Below are positions 8,409 to 16,523 of a DNA stretch of 64,000 bases, one piece after another. How positions within the stretch are numbered: the stretch's first letter is position 1; every line of letters starts with the position of its first letter. The translations under genes and the position numbers were made by a program. The stretch is from JBFMHP01 sp964557295. GTDB taxonomy: Bacteria > Pseudomonadota > Gammaproteobacteria > RBG-16-57-12. The notes beneath the pieces are model-generated. The model saw nothing but the letters and a program-made list of their open reading frames with translations, ran no database searches and was not told the origin of the DNA. The DNA lies in the NCBI GenBank assembly GCA_964557295.1, contig CAZKZP010000009.1, forward strand, positions 17,751-81,750, written 5' to 3'.

Positions 8409-8915
8409 CTACCGCGGCCCGGGGTCCAGCCGCTTGGTTTGCGGCATCAACAATTGCGGTTCCACATGCGCCATCCCCGGCAGCCGCTTCAGTGTGTCGA
8501 TGGCGCGCAAGCCGCGCGCGCGGTCACCGTCCGCCGCCATCACCCAGGCGGTGTGCGGCGCATACGGCGGGATGCGTTCGATGCGATACCCGGCCCGCGC
8601 CAGATCGGGCGCGCGTTCCGCCGCGGATATCTCTTCGGCAAAGCGCACGAAAATCAGCCCCGTCGGCACCGCCGGGATTGCGCCGCCTTCCAGCCGATAG
8701 ACCGGAATGAGGTCGGCGTCGTCCGGCCAGTCCCGCGCTGCGCCGCGACAGACGGTGAGCCGTCCGTCCTCGATGACCACCACGACGCGAGATTTCAATG
8801 TCTCCGGCACCGGCCCATCGACAGCGACGAGATCCGTCGCGCGGTGAAAAAAGGGCGCATCCGCGTTCGACGACTGCCGGATCTTGTCTGGATATTGATT
8901 TGAAAATTCGCTCAT
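8409..8915 (-). CDS. Standalone homologue of the neighbouring protease's N-terminal (pro-like) region
   Basis: A 168-residue protein without a signal peptide. Its layout follows the first about 175 residues of the divergent subtilase: a strand like SRVVVVIEDG against DTLVVRTQ; DLIPVYRLEGG against ELSPVLRFPAAG; then GLIFVRFAEEISAAER...AGYRIERIPPYAPHTAWV against NFFVKFTDD...KRPLGYAQNAFFV; and a final PGMAHVEPQLL against REIVQFCHPELV. The last block resembles peptidase inhibitor I9-like propeptides of subtilases. A free-standing copy beside the protease suggests an inhibitor or chaperone, which is inference. ATG at 8915 is chosen over a GTG one codon upstream. Confidence 0.7.
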   Translation of the reverse strand: MSEFSNQYPDKIRQSSNADAPFFHRATDLVAVDGPVPETLKSRVVVVIEDGRLTVCRGAARDWPDDADLIPVYRLEGGAIPAVPTGLIFVRFAEEISAAERAPDLARAGYRIERIPPYAPHTAWVMAADGDRARGLRAIDTLKRLPGMAHVEPQLLMPQTKRLDPGPR

Positions 8916-9010
8916 CACTGCAAGTCCTCAGGCCGGTGCTATGCTTTTAAAGTTTAGCCCGGATAGGCATCCGTGCGCGTTCAACGGCAAAACAAGTGGA
9001 GAGTGGCATT

Positions 9011-10975
9011 ATGGTCAAATATCAATATCGCGGCAAAGAAGGCATACAGTACAAGCTCGAAGACGCCAAAGACACCTTGGTCGTGCGCACGCAGCGGCGG
9101 CTAAGGGCCGGCCGCCTGCCGCTGAGCAAGCGCGCCCGCGAGGTATTGGGCGAGCTCAGCCCGGTGCTGCGCTTCCCAGCCGCCGGCGTGGAGGTGCTCA
9201 AATGCAGCGGCAAGATCTCGCGCGACGAGGCGCGTGCGGTGCTCAAGAAGGAAGCGAGCCTGCGCTTCGCCGGGAGGAATCTCGCCGATCCCGCCTCCAA
9301 GGCGCCGGTGCTGTACACGGAGAATTTTTTCGTCAAATTCACCGATGACGCCAAGCGCAAGGACTGCAAGCAGCTGCTCAGCGACATGAAGTTGAAGGTC
9401 AAGCGACCCTTGGGGTATGCGCAAAACGCCTTTTTTGTCAGCGCCGCGGAAGGCAGCGGGCAGGCCGTGTTCGACATGGCGCTGGAGATGTTGAACACCC
9501 GGGAAATCGTGCAATTCTGCCACCCCGAACTGGTGCGCGAGCTGGCCTATCGCGGCGCGTTTCCGCAGCAATGGCATTTGAAATCGACCACCATCAACGG
9601 CCGGCGCATCACGGCGCACGCCGCGGTGGAGAGCGCCTGGGAACTCAGTCAGGGCGAAGGTACGCTCATCGCCATCATCGATGACGGGCTGGACGTGAGC
9701 CATGAGGAATTCGCGAGCAGCGGCAAGATCGTCGCCCCGCGCGATGTCACCGCCGGCAGCGACAACCCCGCCCCGCACAACGGCGACGACCATGGCACCG
9801 CCTGCGCCGGGGTGGCCTGCGCCGACGGCAACTTCGGCGCCGCCGGCGTGGCGCCGAAGTCGCGCATCATGCCGATACGGCTGGCCTCGGGCCTGGGCTC
9901 GCAGGCCGAGGCCGATGCCTTTCACTGGGCCGCGCAGCATGGCGCCGATGTCATCTCGTGCAGCTGGGGGCCGGCCGACGGCGACTGGTGGAATCCCAAC
10001 GATCCGGTACACAATCAGAAGGTGCCGCTGCCCGACGCCACGCGGCTGGCGATCGACTGGGCGATCCGCAACGGCCGCAACGGCAAGGGCTGCGTGATCA
10101 CATGGGCGGCCGGCAACGGCGGGGAGAGTGTCGAGAACGACGGCTACGCGAGTTACGATAACGTCATCGCCGTGGCCGCCTGCAACGATCAGAGCACCCG
10201 CTCGGCCTATTCCGATACCGGCGCCTCGCTCTGGTGCGCCTTCCCCAGCAACGATGTCACCGACACGGCCCTCACCCCCGGCATCTGGACCACCGACCGC
10301 AGCGGCCGCGAAGGCTACAATTCCGGCGCTGATGACCAGGGCGATACGCGCGGCAATTACACCAACTCCTTCGGCGGCACCTCCAGCGCCTGCCCCGGCG
10401 CCGCCGGCGTGGCCGCCCTGGTGATCGCGCGCAATCCGCACCTGCGCTGGGACGAAGTGAAGGACATCCTGCGCCGCAGCTGCGACAAGATCGACAACGG
10501 CAACGGCAATTACAACGCCCAGGGCCACAGCTCCCTGTATGGCTACGGCCGCCTCAACGCGCGCAAGGCCGTGGAATTGGCCATGCCCACGCGGCCGCAC
10601 TACATCGCCATCCACACCGCCGTGCAGGATGTGGCGATCAAGGACCTGAAGAAATCCACGCTCGCGGTGATGGTGGGCGATGACACGCCGCTCCAGAGCG
10701 TCAAGGTGATCGTCGACATCGAACACAGCTACATCGGTGATCTGATCGTCAAGCTCAGACCCCCCGCGGCCATGGGTGTGAGCGGTGTCATGCTGCACGA
10801 CCGCTTCGGCGGCGGCACCGACAACATCAAGCGCGCCTTCGACATGCTCAACGCCCCGGACCTCGGCAAGCTCGTCGGCAAGAACCCCAAAGGCGCCTGG
10901 ACCCTGGAGGTGGAGGACAAGGCCAAGTCCGATCAGGGCATGATCCGCAAGTTCACGGTGGAGATCGGGTATTGA
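9011..10975 (+). CDS. Subtilisin-like (S8) serine protease with C-terminal P/proprotein domain
   Basis: A 654-residue protein. Residues 1-180 form a pro-like region, 195-525 the S8 catalytic domain, and about 528-654 a P/Homo B beta-sandwich (DIEHSYIGDLIVKL, KGAWTLEVED). The triad is Asp224 (AIIDDGLD), His261 (GDDHGTACAG) and Ser458 (FGGTSSACPGAAG), with the oxyanion Asn369 in TWAAGNGG, so it should be active. No signal peptide or membrane segment is visible, so it is either cytoplasmic or exported by a non-Sec route. GGAGAG 7 bases upstream supports ATG 9011 over the in-frame GTG at 8996. It is divergent from the small pro-region-like gene, about 95 bp apart. Confidence 0.92.
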   Translation: MVKYQYRGKEGIQYKLEDAKDTLVVRTQRRLRAGRLPLSKRAREVLGELSPVLRFPAAGVEVLKCSGKISRDEARAVLKKEASLRFAGRNLADPASKAPVLYTENFFVKFTDDAKRKDCKQLLSDMKLKVKRPLGYAQNAFFVSAAEGSGQAVFDMALEMLNTREIVQFCHPELVRELAYRGAFPQQWHLKSTTINGRRITAHAAVESAWELSQGEGTLIAIIDDGLDVSHEEFASSGKIVAPRDVTAGSDNPAPHNGDDHGTACAGVACADGNFGAAGVAPKSRIMPIRLASGLGSQAEADAFHWAAQHGADVISCSWGPADGDWWNPNDPVHNQKVPLPDATRLAIDWAIRNGRNGKGCVITWAAGNGGESVENDGYASYDNVIAVAACNDQSTRSAYSDTGASLWCAFPSNDVTDTALTPGIWTTDRSGREGYNSGADDQGDTRGNYTNSFGGTSSACPGAAGVAALVIARNPHLRWDEVKDILRRSCDKIDNGNGNYNAQGHSSLYGYGRLNARKAVELAMPTRPHYIAIHTAVQDVAIKDLKKSTLAVMVGDDTPLQSVKVIVDIEHSYIGDLIVKLRPPAAMGVSGVMLHDRFGGGTDNIKRAFDMLNAPDLGKLVGKNPKGAWTLEVEDKAKSDQGMIRKFTVEIGY

Positions 10976-11012
10976 ATTATGCGGACCGCAGGCGGTGGAT
11001 GTTGCTGGGTTG

Positions 11013-11077
11013 ATCGCATGCTAAAGCATGCTCCTACAAGTGTAGTTTTCCTGTAGGAGCCATCTTCAGATGGCGAT
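11013..11077. repeat. REP/BIME-like inverted pair, element 1
   Basis: Two 26-bp palindromic units in opposite orientation. 11013-11038 has the stem GCATGCT/AGCATGC; 11052-11077 has the stem GCCATCT/AGATGGC. Both carry the head TGTAGGAGC and the tail GCGAT. An almost identical pair, in inverse orientation and with a nearly identical spacer, is at 58939-59003. Confidence 0.8.
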
Positions 11078-11156
11078 GAGCACGGCGCAATAATGACAGG
11101 GTGTTGCGTCGTTAGGCTGGCGTTGGGGAGGACGAAACGAGGATCGTAAGAGATCC

Positions 11157-11184
11157 GCAAGCCCCGGTGATCGCCGGGGCTTGC
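11157..11184. terminator. Hairpin downstream of the PEP-CTERM gene
   Basis: 11-bp stem GCAAGCCCCGG/CCGGGGCTTGC with a 6-nt loop, 19 bases beyond the stop of the minus-strand gene ending at 11203. There is no clear T-tract. Confidence 0.5.
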
Positions 11185-11202
11185 GGTGTATCGGTGTAGG
11201 GC

Positions 11203-11754
11203 TTATGACTTGCGAGCGGACTTGCGCTTGCTCAGGCCCAGACCAACCAGGCCGGCGCCCAGCAACAGGGCAACGGCAGGCTCGGGAACGGAACTTCTCA
11301 CGTTGGTGAAGGAAAACATCACGTCATTATAGTCACGGTCGCCGCCGCCACGCAGATCCTCGAAACCGACATAGGTTTCGGTGGCGGAATACGCGTCATC
11401 CACCACGGCATGGAACATGTTGTCGGGATTGCGGATGGCATCGCCGGTGAAGAAGCTGTCGCCGGTGTTGCGCACGTAGATGCGGAAGATCAACTCCGTG
11501 CCGGCGGTGAAATAACCCAGGTTCATCGTGGTGCCGACCGGCGTAGTATGGTTGGTGAAGATCACGCCCAGGCCGTTGGCCGGTGCATCGAGATGGAGAT
11601 CGTTGGTATAGCCGGCGCTCGAGCCCAGGAATTTCGCGGTTACGTTGCCGTCCGCCGCCACGATCACGCGGTCACCCAGGATGGGGGTCGCCAGCGCGGT
11701 GGCGCTCAAGCCGCACAGCGCGGCGCCGAACGCGAGTTTTTTGAACATGTTCAT
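11203..11754 (-). CDS. PEP-CTERM surface protein with DUF4114-like domain
   Basis: A 183-residue exported protein. The signal peptide covers about residues 1-22 (KK, hydrophobic core, TALAT). The mature region contains the acidic motif GFEDLRGGGDRDYNDVMFSF typical of DUF4114 domains. The C-terminus is a PEP-CTERM sorting signal: SVPEPAVALL, a hydrophobic helix, then KRKSARKS. Such proteins are cleaved by an exosortase (EpsH/XrtA) and exported with exopolysaccharide; no exosortase gene is in this window. An AAGGAGA-type ribosome site lies upstream of the ATG. A related decayed PEP-CTERM end sits 215 bp upstream (11970-12080). Confidence 0.88.
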   Translation of the reverse strand: MNMFKKLAFGAALCGLSATALATPILGDRVIVAADGNVTAKFLGSSAGYTNDLHLDAPANGLGVIFTNHTTPVGTTMNLGYFTAGTELIFRIYVRNTGDSFFTGDAIRNPDNMFHAVVDDAYSATETYVGFEDLRGGGDRDYNDVMFSFTNVRSSVPEPAVALLLGAGLVGLGLSKRKSARKS

Positions 11755-11912
11755 TTGATTTTCTCCTTAGCTGATTGTTGTTTGTTGTTGCCGCGCAGTC
11801 TCAGCAATTGTTATGCCAGAGCGCGCAGGCCATTGAATAATCATAATTATTATGGGGTGTTGTCCCAGGGGGGATTGAGCTGGGTGTAAATAAATTCGAC
11901 AGTGCTGTAATG

Positions 11913-11933
11913 AAAAACCCCCGGTGGGGTTTT
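11913..11933 (-). terminator. Terminator of a decayed PEP-CTERM gene
   Basis: On the minus strand AAAACCCC ACCG GGGGTTTTT forms a GC stem ending in a T-run, 36 bases after the relict stop codon at 11970. Confidence 0.5.
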
Positions 11934-11969
11934 CCTGGAGCTATACGCAGCCTGCTGAGAAATGTGACT

Positions 11970-12080
11970 TCAAGAAGCCTTTTTTCTGCCGGCCAAGCCC
12001 GCGCCGAGTAATCCAAACCCCATCAAGGTCAGACCCCGCCCGACGCCCGGCAACCGCAGACTCGGGAACGGCGTTTCTCA
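11970..12080 (-). pseudogene. Relict PEP-CTERM tail (frameshifted fragment)
   Basis: In one minus-strand frame the sequence reads VPESAVAG, matching VPEPAVAL of the intact gene next door at the DNA level too. One base later the frame that continues the domain reads LPGVGRGLTLMGFGLLGAG then LAGRKKAS and a stop. Together these are a PEP motif, a transmembrane helix and a basic tail split by a frameshift. No credible N-terminal coding part survives upstream. It is best read as the remnant of a second PEP-CTERM gene. Confidence 0.5.
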
Positions 12081-12362
12081 TAGGGGTGAATATTGCCCCT
12101 TGTCTATGGGCGCAATCAGGGGCAAGGAGAGACCCGATCAAAAATATCGCGGCCGCTATGATCACGAAATGAATTGAAAAAATCCGTCCTTTTTTTCCCG
12201 ACTATACTAAACAATAGAGGGTTATGAGTGCCCTCACCACAATATCCTTCCGATTCAGGCGCCGAGCAGATTACTGTTTTTAGTGGTAACAATGTCACCT
12301 AGAAAGTCTTAATCCGTTTGGCGTTGAAAAGAGGGCGCGAACCAATGAAGAGGGGGCGTGTC

Positions 12363-15089
12363 ATGATCAGCGCGACAATACGCATCGCCGCATGTTCGGC
12401 ACTACTGGCACTGTGCTTTACGACGTGGACGCAGGCGGCCACGGTCAATGGCCAAATCACCTTCCCTGACTCCGACATGGGCTGGAAGCCGAGTCTATAC
12501 GACTATGCCAACTACAGTGGGGCCAAGGTGCGTGTCCAGGGGACGGATATCGTCACAGACGTGGTGCCCACCAGCGCATGGACCGGCACCTTTTCGTTGG
12601 CCGATGTGCCGTCGGGCGCGGTGACGCTGCTCTTCGAGGAGGGCACGACGTACGATGTGTTTGCGCAGTCCTCCAAGCGCGTTGCTGTCGACGTCAACGC
12701 CGACACAATCAACGGCGTGGGTTTCAACTTCGTCTACCACTGGGACGAGCTGGCCGGGTACCCGCCGCCGTGGATGACGCCGACCGTGTTCGGCTGGAAG
12801 GCGCATTTTGTCAGCGAACAGATTGCCTTCATGATGTTTCGGCTCAGCACCACGCCCGAACGCATCGAGCTCTATCGCACGCTCGATCGTGGCGCCCACT
12901 GGAGTATGGTCGGCCAGTGGACCTACGATGATGCGGCATTTCGGGCCGGGACTGTGGCCTATCCAGCATGGTGGCTGGACTTTCACTTTCTCGATCAGGA
13001 TCGTGGTGTCGTGCTGGCCACAAGTTTTGGGATTCCCTGCGGCTTCTGCGCGGGCGGCTACTTCTTTACGAGCGATGGGGGACAGCACTGGAGCCCTGTC
13101 GGCTTGCCGCTCACGCCGACGGGCTATCACATCACTTCCAATGCCTATGCCCGGATCGGCGCCAACCATCTGATCATGGCCGGTCGAGTAGGCATCGCTG
13201 CCCAAGGTTACAGCGCCGGTTTTTATGATGCGATCTGGGAAAGCGCGGACGGAGGCGCCAACTGGACGCTTAACTGGTACGCAAGCCTCACCCGCGACGA
13301 GGTCGGCGGTTTCATTGGCGTGGACGCCAATCCTGCTGGACGCGCGGTCGCATTCCGCGGCGGCACGACCCAGCAATTCCTGCTCCGCGACGCGGACGGC
13401 AACTGGGCCCCGCGCTCCAACGGCGGCATTCACAACGAGAGCCGCGACGTGGCGATGGTCGATGACACCGCCTGGCTCACCAGCGTTGGCGGCACTGTGC
13501 CCAATGGAACCTACCGCAGCCTCGATGCGGGACAGAACTGGGATAAGGTGTCCGACGGGTTGGTGCAAGACTTCGACTTCGTCACGGCATTGAAAGGGTT
13601 TGCCCAAGGCGGCGGGCCGGCTTATGTCAGCTACGACGGTGGAGTGACGTGGCGTTATCAATCCCGCGGTGGCGCTGTCTGGCCGGGAGTGATGGACATC
13701 TGGGGTTTCGATCGCACACATGCTGCCTGGTCAGAGGGGGGCTTTGGCGATCCGAACCAGAAGGCCCAGCTCTTCACCTACGTCGAGCCCTGGGAACCGA
13801 ACTTCGAGGTGCTCGCGCACACCGCACTCGCCCACGCGGACGTCAACCGTGGCACGACCGACGTCCCGATGGCCTCCTTTCGGCTGTATAGCAACGGGCC
13901 GGTGCCGATCCGCGTGACATCCCTCACGCTGGGTGCCGCCGGCACCGGGAACGATGTGGCGGATATCACCACGGTCAAACTGTGGTGGGACAAGAACGCC
14001 GACGCGGCGCGCGATGCGGGCGACGTGCTGCTCGGCAGCGACACCTATAGCGCCGACAATGGCACGGTGAGTCTGCCCATCGGCGCCGCCTATCCGCTCG
14101 AGCAGTTCATCCCGATGCACTTGCTCGTGACCTATGACCTCTCGGCCGCGATCCGGAATCTCAAGACATTCAGCCTGTCGCTGGCGCCGCCCGATGTCGA
14201 TGCCGAAACCGCCGATACCGCCAGCCCCGTGGCGGCGAGCGCGCCCGCGAGTATCGTGCTCACCAGCCGCACCGTGACGGTGCCGGCCTATGCCGACGTG
14301 GCCGTGGCTATGACCGACAGCCCCGACCCGGTCACAACCGGCACCAGCCTGAGCTACAGCATCACCGTGACCAACAATGGGCCGGACGACGCGGCCGGCG
14401 TGACGATGACCGATACCCTGCCATCCGGCACGAGCTTCGTGTCAGTCACCCCGAGTCAGGGCAGTTGCAACAGCGCCGGCGGCACCGTGAGCTGCGCCCT
14501 GGGGAACCTCAACAATACAGCCTCGGCCACCGTGACGGTGGTCGTCACGCCCAACGCGGCCGGCTCGATCGACAATACCGCCCAGGTCAGCGCCACCGAG
14601 ATCGATAACGACACTGGGAACAACAGCGCGAGCGTCACGACGACGGCCCAATCGCCGCCTCCGCCAAGCGGCGGGGGAGGCGGCGGTGGCGGCTGCTTCA
14701 TCGCGACCGCCGCCTACGGCAGCTATCTGGCGCCCGAGGTGATGGTGCTGCGCGAGTTCCGCGACCATTATCTGCTGCCCAACGCCCTCGGCCGCACGCT
14801 GGTGGAGTTCTACTACCGGATATCGCCACCCATTGCCGACTTCATCCGAGCGCATGAATGGACGCGAACATTGACCCGCTGGGTGCTGACACCCATTGTC
14901 TACGCGGTTAAGAGTCCACTCGCGGCGCTGTCGCTGGTCGGGCTTGTCGGTCTCCTCGCCGCGCGCAGGCGGGCGCGCGCGGCGCCGGAACGCCCAGCGT
15001 GTGCCGCACGAAGACGCATCGAGCGGCAGTGGCGGCATGACATGATCCGCAACCACACGCCGCCACACAGTGGGCACGGCTTGCGCTGA
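12363..15089 (+). CDS. Large secreted Asp-box/DUF11 protein with CFI-box C-terminal sorting region
   Basis: A 908-residue protein starting at the ATG preceded by AGAGGGGG (alternative in-frame ATG at 12345). Signal peptide about residues 1-30 (AACSALLALCF...WTQA). Residues about 100-480 contain at least five Asp-box signatures (TLDRGAHW, TSDGGQHW, SADGGANW, SLDAGQNW, SYDGGVTW), implying a BNR/sialidase-type beta-propeller. Residues about 645-760 are a DUF11 adhesin-like repeat (YSITVTNNGPDDAAGVTMTD). A nine-glycine tract then leads into CFIATAAYGS, the CFI-box C-terminal domain, followed by a hydrophobic helix and an Arg-rich tail. Probably cell-surface; ligand unknown. Confidence 0.85.
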   Translation: MISATIRIAACSALLALCFTTWTQAATVNGQITFPDSDMGWKPSLYDYANYSGAKVRVQGTDIVTDVVPTSAWTGTFSLADVPSGAVTLLFEEGTTYDVFAQSSKRVAVDVNADTINGVGFNFVYHWDELAGYPPPWMTPTVFGWKAHFVSEQIAFMMFRLSTTPERIELYRTLDRGAHWSMVGQWTYDDAAFRAGTVAYPAWWLDFHFLDQDRGVVLATSFGIPCGFCAGGYFFTSDGGQHWSPVGLPLTPTGYHITSNAYARIGANHLIMAGRVGIAAQGYSAGFYDAIWESADGGANWTLNWYASLTRDEVGGFIGVDANPAGRAVAFRGGTTQQFLLRDADGNWAPRSNGGIHNESRDVAMVDDTAWLTSVGGTVPNGTYRSLDAGQNWDKVSDGLVQDFDFVTALKGFAQGGGPAYVSYDGGVTWRYQSRGGAVWPGVMDIWGFDRTHAAWSEGGFGDPNQKAQLFTYVEPWEPNFEVLAHTALAHADVNRGTTDVPMASFRLYSNGPVPIRVTSLTLGAAGTGNDVADITTVKLWWDKNADAARDAGDVLLGSDTYSADNGTVSLPIGAAYPLEQFIPMHLLVTYDLSAAIRNLKTFSLSLAPPDVDAETADTASPVAASAPASIVLTSRTVTVPAYADVAVAMTDSPDPVTTGTSLSYSITVTNNGPDDAAGVTMTDTLPSGTSFVSVTPSQGSCNSAGGTVSCALGNLNNTASATVTVVVTPNAAGSIDNTAQVSATEIDNDTGNNSASVTTTAQSPPPPSGGGGGGGGCFIATAAYGSYLAPEVMVLREFRDHYLLPNALGRTLVEFYYRISPPIADFIRAHEWTRTLTRWVLTPIVYAVKSPLAALSLVGLVGLLAARRRARAAPERPACAARRRIERQWRHDMIRNHTPPHSGHGLR

Positions 15090-15428
15090 TCGTCATAAGC
15101 GGTCTCGCCACACCCCCTCGGTAACGGGTGGGGGACGGCTAAGATGCGAAGGGGGCAGCACTGGCCCTTGGCAAAGCCCTCTTTTGCCGTCGCCCGTAAA
15201 GAGTGCGCTGCAGCGTGCGAAAATACTCGGTGATTTCCTGCGGACAATAACCCACCCGCGGTGGGGTCACCGGGGTTTTTTTCTATCAACCCATCCCACG
15301 GCGATTACGCCAAGTCCCCACGGCGCGATGATGGCCGGTCCAGCTTCCACCGGCAAAATTCCAACTAAACTTTTTAGGAATCGCTGTAACATGGGTGCGG
15401 TGAACGCAAAAACCACAAGAGCGAGTCC
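15090..15428. other. 339-bp intergenic region before the RND efflux genes
   Basis: It contains a stem at about 15250-15267 (ACCCACCcgcGGTGGGGT) followed within a few bases by GGGGTTTTTTT, a likely terminator for the upstream gene. No coding sequence or clear promoter was recognised in the remainder. Confidence 0.5.
15250..15284 (+). terminator. Probable terminator after the CFI-box gene
   Basis: GC-rich hairpin with ACCCACC pairing to GGTGGGG, ending in a run of seven T residues about 190 bases downstream of the stop codon. Confidence 0.45.
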
Positions 15429-16523
15429 ATGATCAAACGTCTAGCGATATTACTGTTGGTGCTGCTGTTGGTGTTCGGCGGCATCTTCGGCCTGAAGTTC
15501 TACCAGCTGCGTCAGATGGCGGGAAAGATGGGCGCGCCGCCGCCGGCGACGGTGGCCTCGACCACGGTGCAGAGCGAAGTCTGGCCGCAGTATCTGCGCG
15601 CGGTCGGCACGCTGGTGGCCAACCAGGGGGTGTTTGTCACCAATGAGGTGGTGGGACAGGTCAGCCGCATCGGGTTTGAATCGGGCGCGAAGGTCAAGCG
15701 CGGGCAGTTGCTGCTTGAGCTCGACAGCAGCGTGGACCAGGCGGAACTCAATGGGCTGCTGGCCGAGCAGAAGCTGGCGGAATTGCAGCTCGAGCGCATG
15801 ACGCGGCTGCTGCGCGATCACACGGTTTCCCAGGCCGATTACGATGAGGCGCGCGCGCGTGTCGACAGCAACGAGGCGCGCTTGGCGGCCAAGCGCGCGG
15901 TGACAGAGAAGAAGCAGATCCGCGCGCCCTTCTCCGGTCAGCTCGGCATCCGGCTGGTGGATCTGGGGGAGTATCTCGCCCCCGGTGCGCGCATCGTGGA
16001 GTTGCAGGCGGTCGATCCGATCCATGTCGATTTTGCCCTGCCGGAGCGCCATTTCTCCCTGCTCGCCACTGGCCAGACGGTGACGATCGCGGTGCAGTCC
16101 TATCCCGGCAAGGTCTTCACCGGGAAGATCGCGGCCATCAATCCCGCGGTGGATGTCGGCAGCCGCACGCTGCGGCTGCGCGCCACCTTGAGCAATCCCG
16201 ACGGGGTGCTGCGCCCGGGCATGTTCGCCGAGGTGCGCACGCTGTTGCCGGCGCAGGAGCAGGTGCTCACCCTGCCGCGCACCGCGATCACCTACAACCC
16301 CTACGGCGACGCGGTGTTCGTGATCATCGAACAGGACCAGCGTCCGACCGTGCAGCAGCGCCAGGTGCAGACCGGCGAGGAGCGTGAGGGACGTGTCGTT
16401 ATCGTCAGCGGCCTGACCGCCGGTGAACAAGTGGTCAGCGCCGGACAGGTCAAGCTGCGCAACGGCATGCCGGTGCAGATCGACAACTCGGTGCAGCTCC
16501 CCTCGCAGGTGAAGCGGCCATGA
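15429..16523 (+). CDS. RND efflux periplasmic adaptor (membrane fusion protein)
   Basis: A 364-residue HlyD/AcrA-family adaptor. One N-terminal membrane or signal helix (residues 4-24), then the barrel-sandwich/lipoyl half-motifs (VVGQVSRIGFESGAKVKRGQ and APFSGQLGIRLVDLGEYL), a helical hairpin between them, and the beta-barrel/membrane-proximal regions (ALPERHFSLL, NPDGVLRPGMFAEV). It should connect the inner-membrane pump to an outer-membrane channel in the periplasm. The next gene overlaps its stop by 4 bases, a usual arrangement. No TolC-like channel gene is nearby, so an unlinked one must serve. Confidence 0.94.
   Translation: MIKRLAILLLVLLLVFGGIFGLKFYQLRQMAGKMGAPPPATVASTTVQSEVWPQYLRAVGTLVANQGVFVTNEVVGQVSRIGFESGAKVKRGQLLLELDSSVDQAELNGLLAEQKLAELQLERMTRLLRDHTVSQADYDEARARVDSNEARLAAKRAVTEKKQIRAPFSGQLGIRLVDLGEYLAPGARIVELQAVDPIHVDFALPERHFSLLATGQTVTIAVQSYPGKVFTGKIAAINPAVDVGSRTLRLRATLSNPDGVLRPGMFAEVRTLLPAQEQVLTLPRTAITYNPYGDAVFVIIEQDQRPTVQQRQVQTGEEREGRVVIVSGLTAGEQVVSAGQVKLRNGMPVQIDNSVQLPSQVKRP

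Noticed and set aside
10976..11202. Possible CRISPR-like spacing of the palindromic repeats
   Set aside because: Units are inverted pairs rather than direct repeats with regular spacers, and no cas genes are present.
15070..15432. 120-codon frame spanning the gap before the RND adaptor
   Set aside because: It runs through a terminator-like hairpin, lacks a ribosome site and overlaps real genes at both ends.
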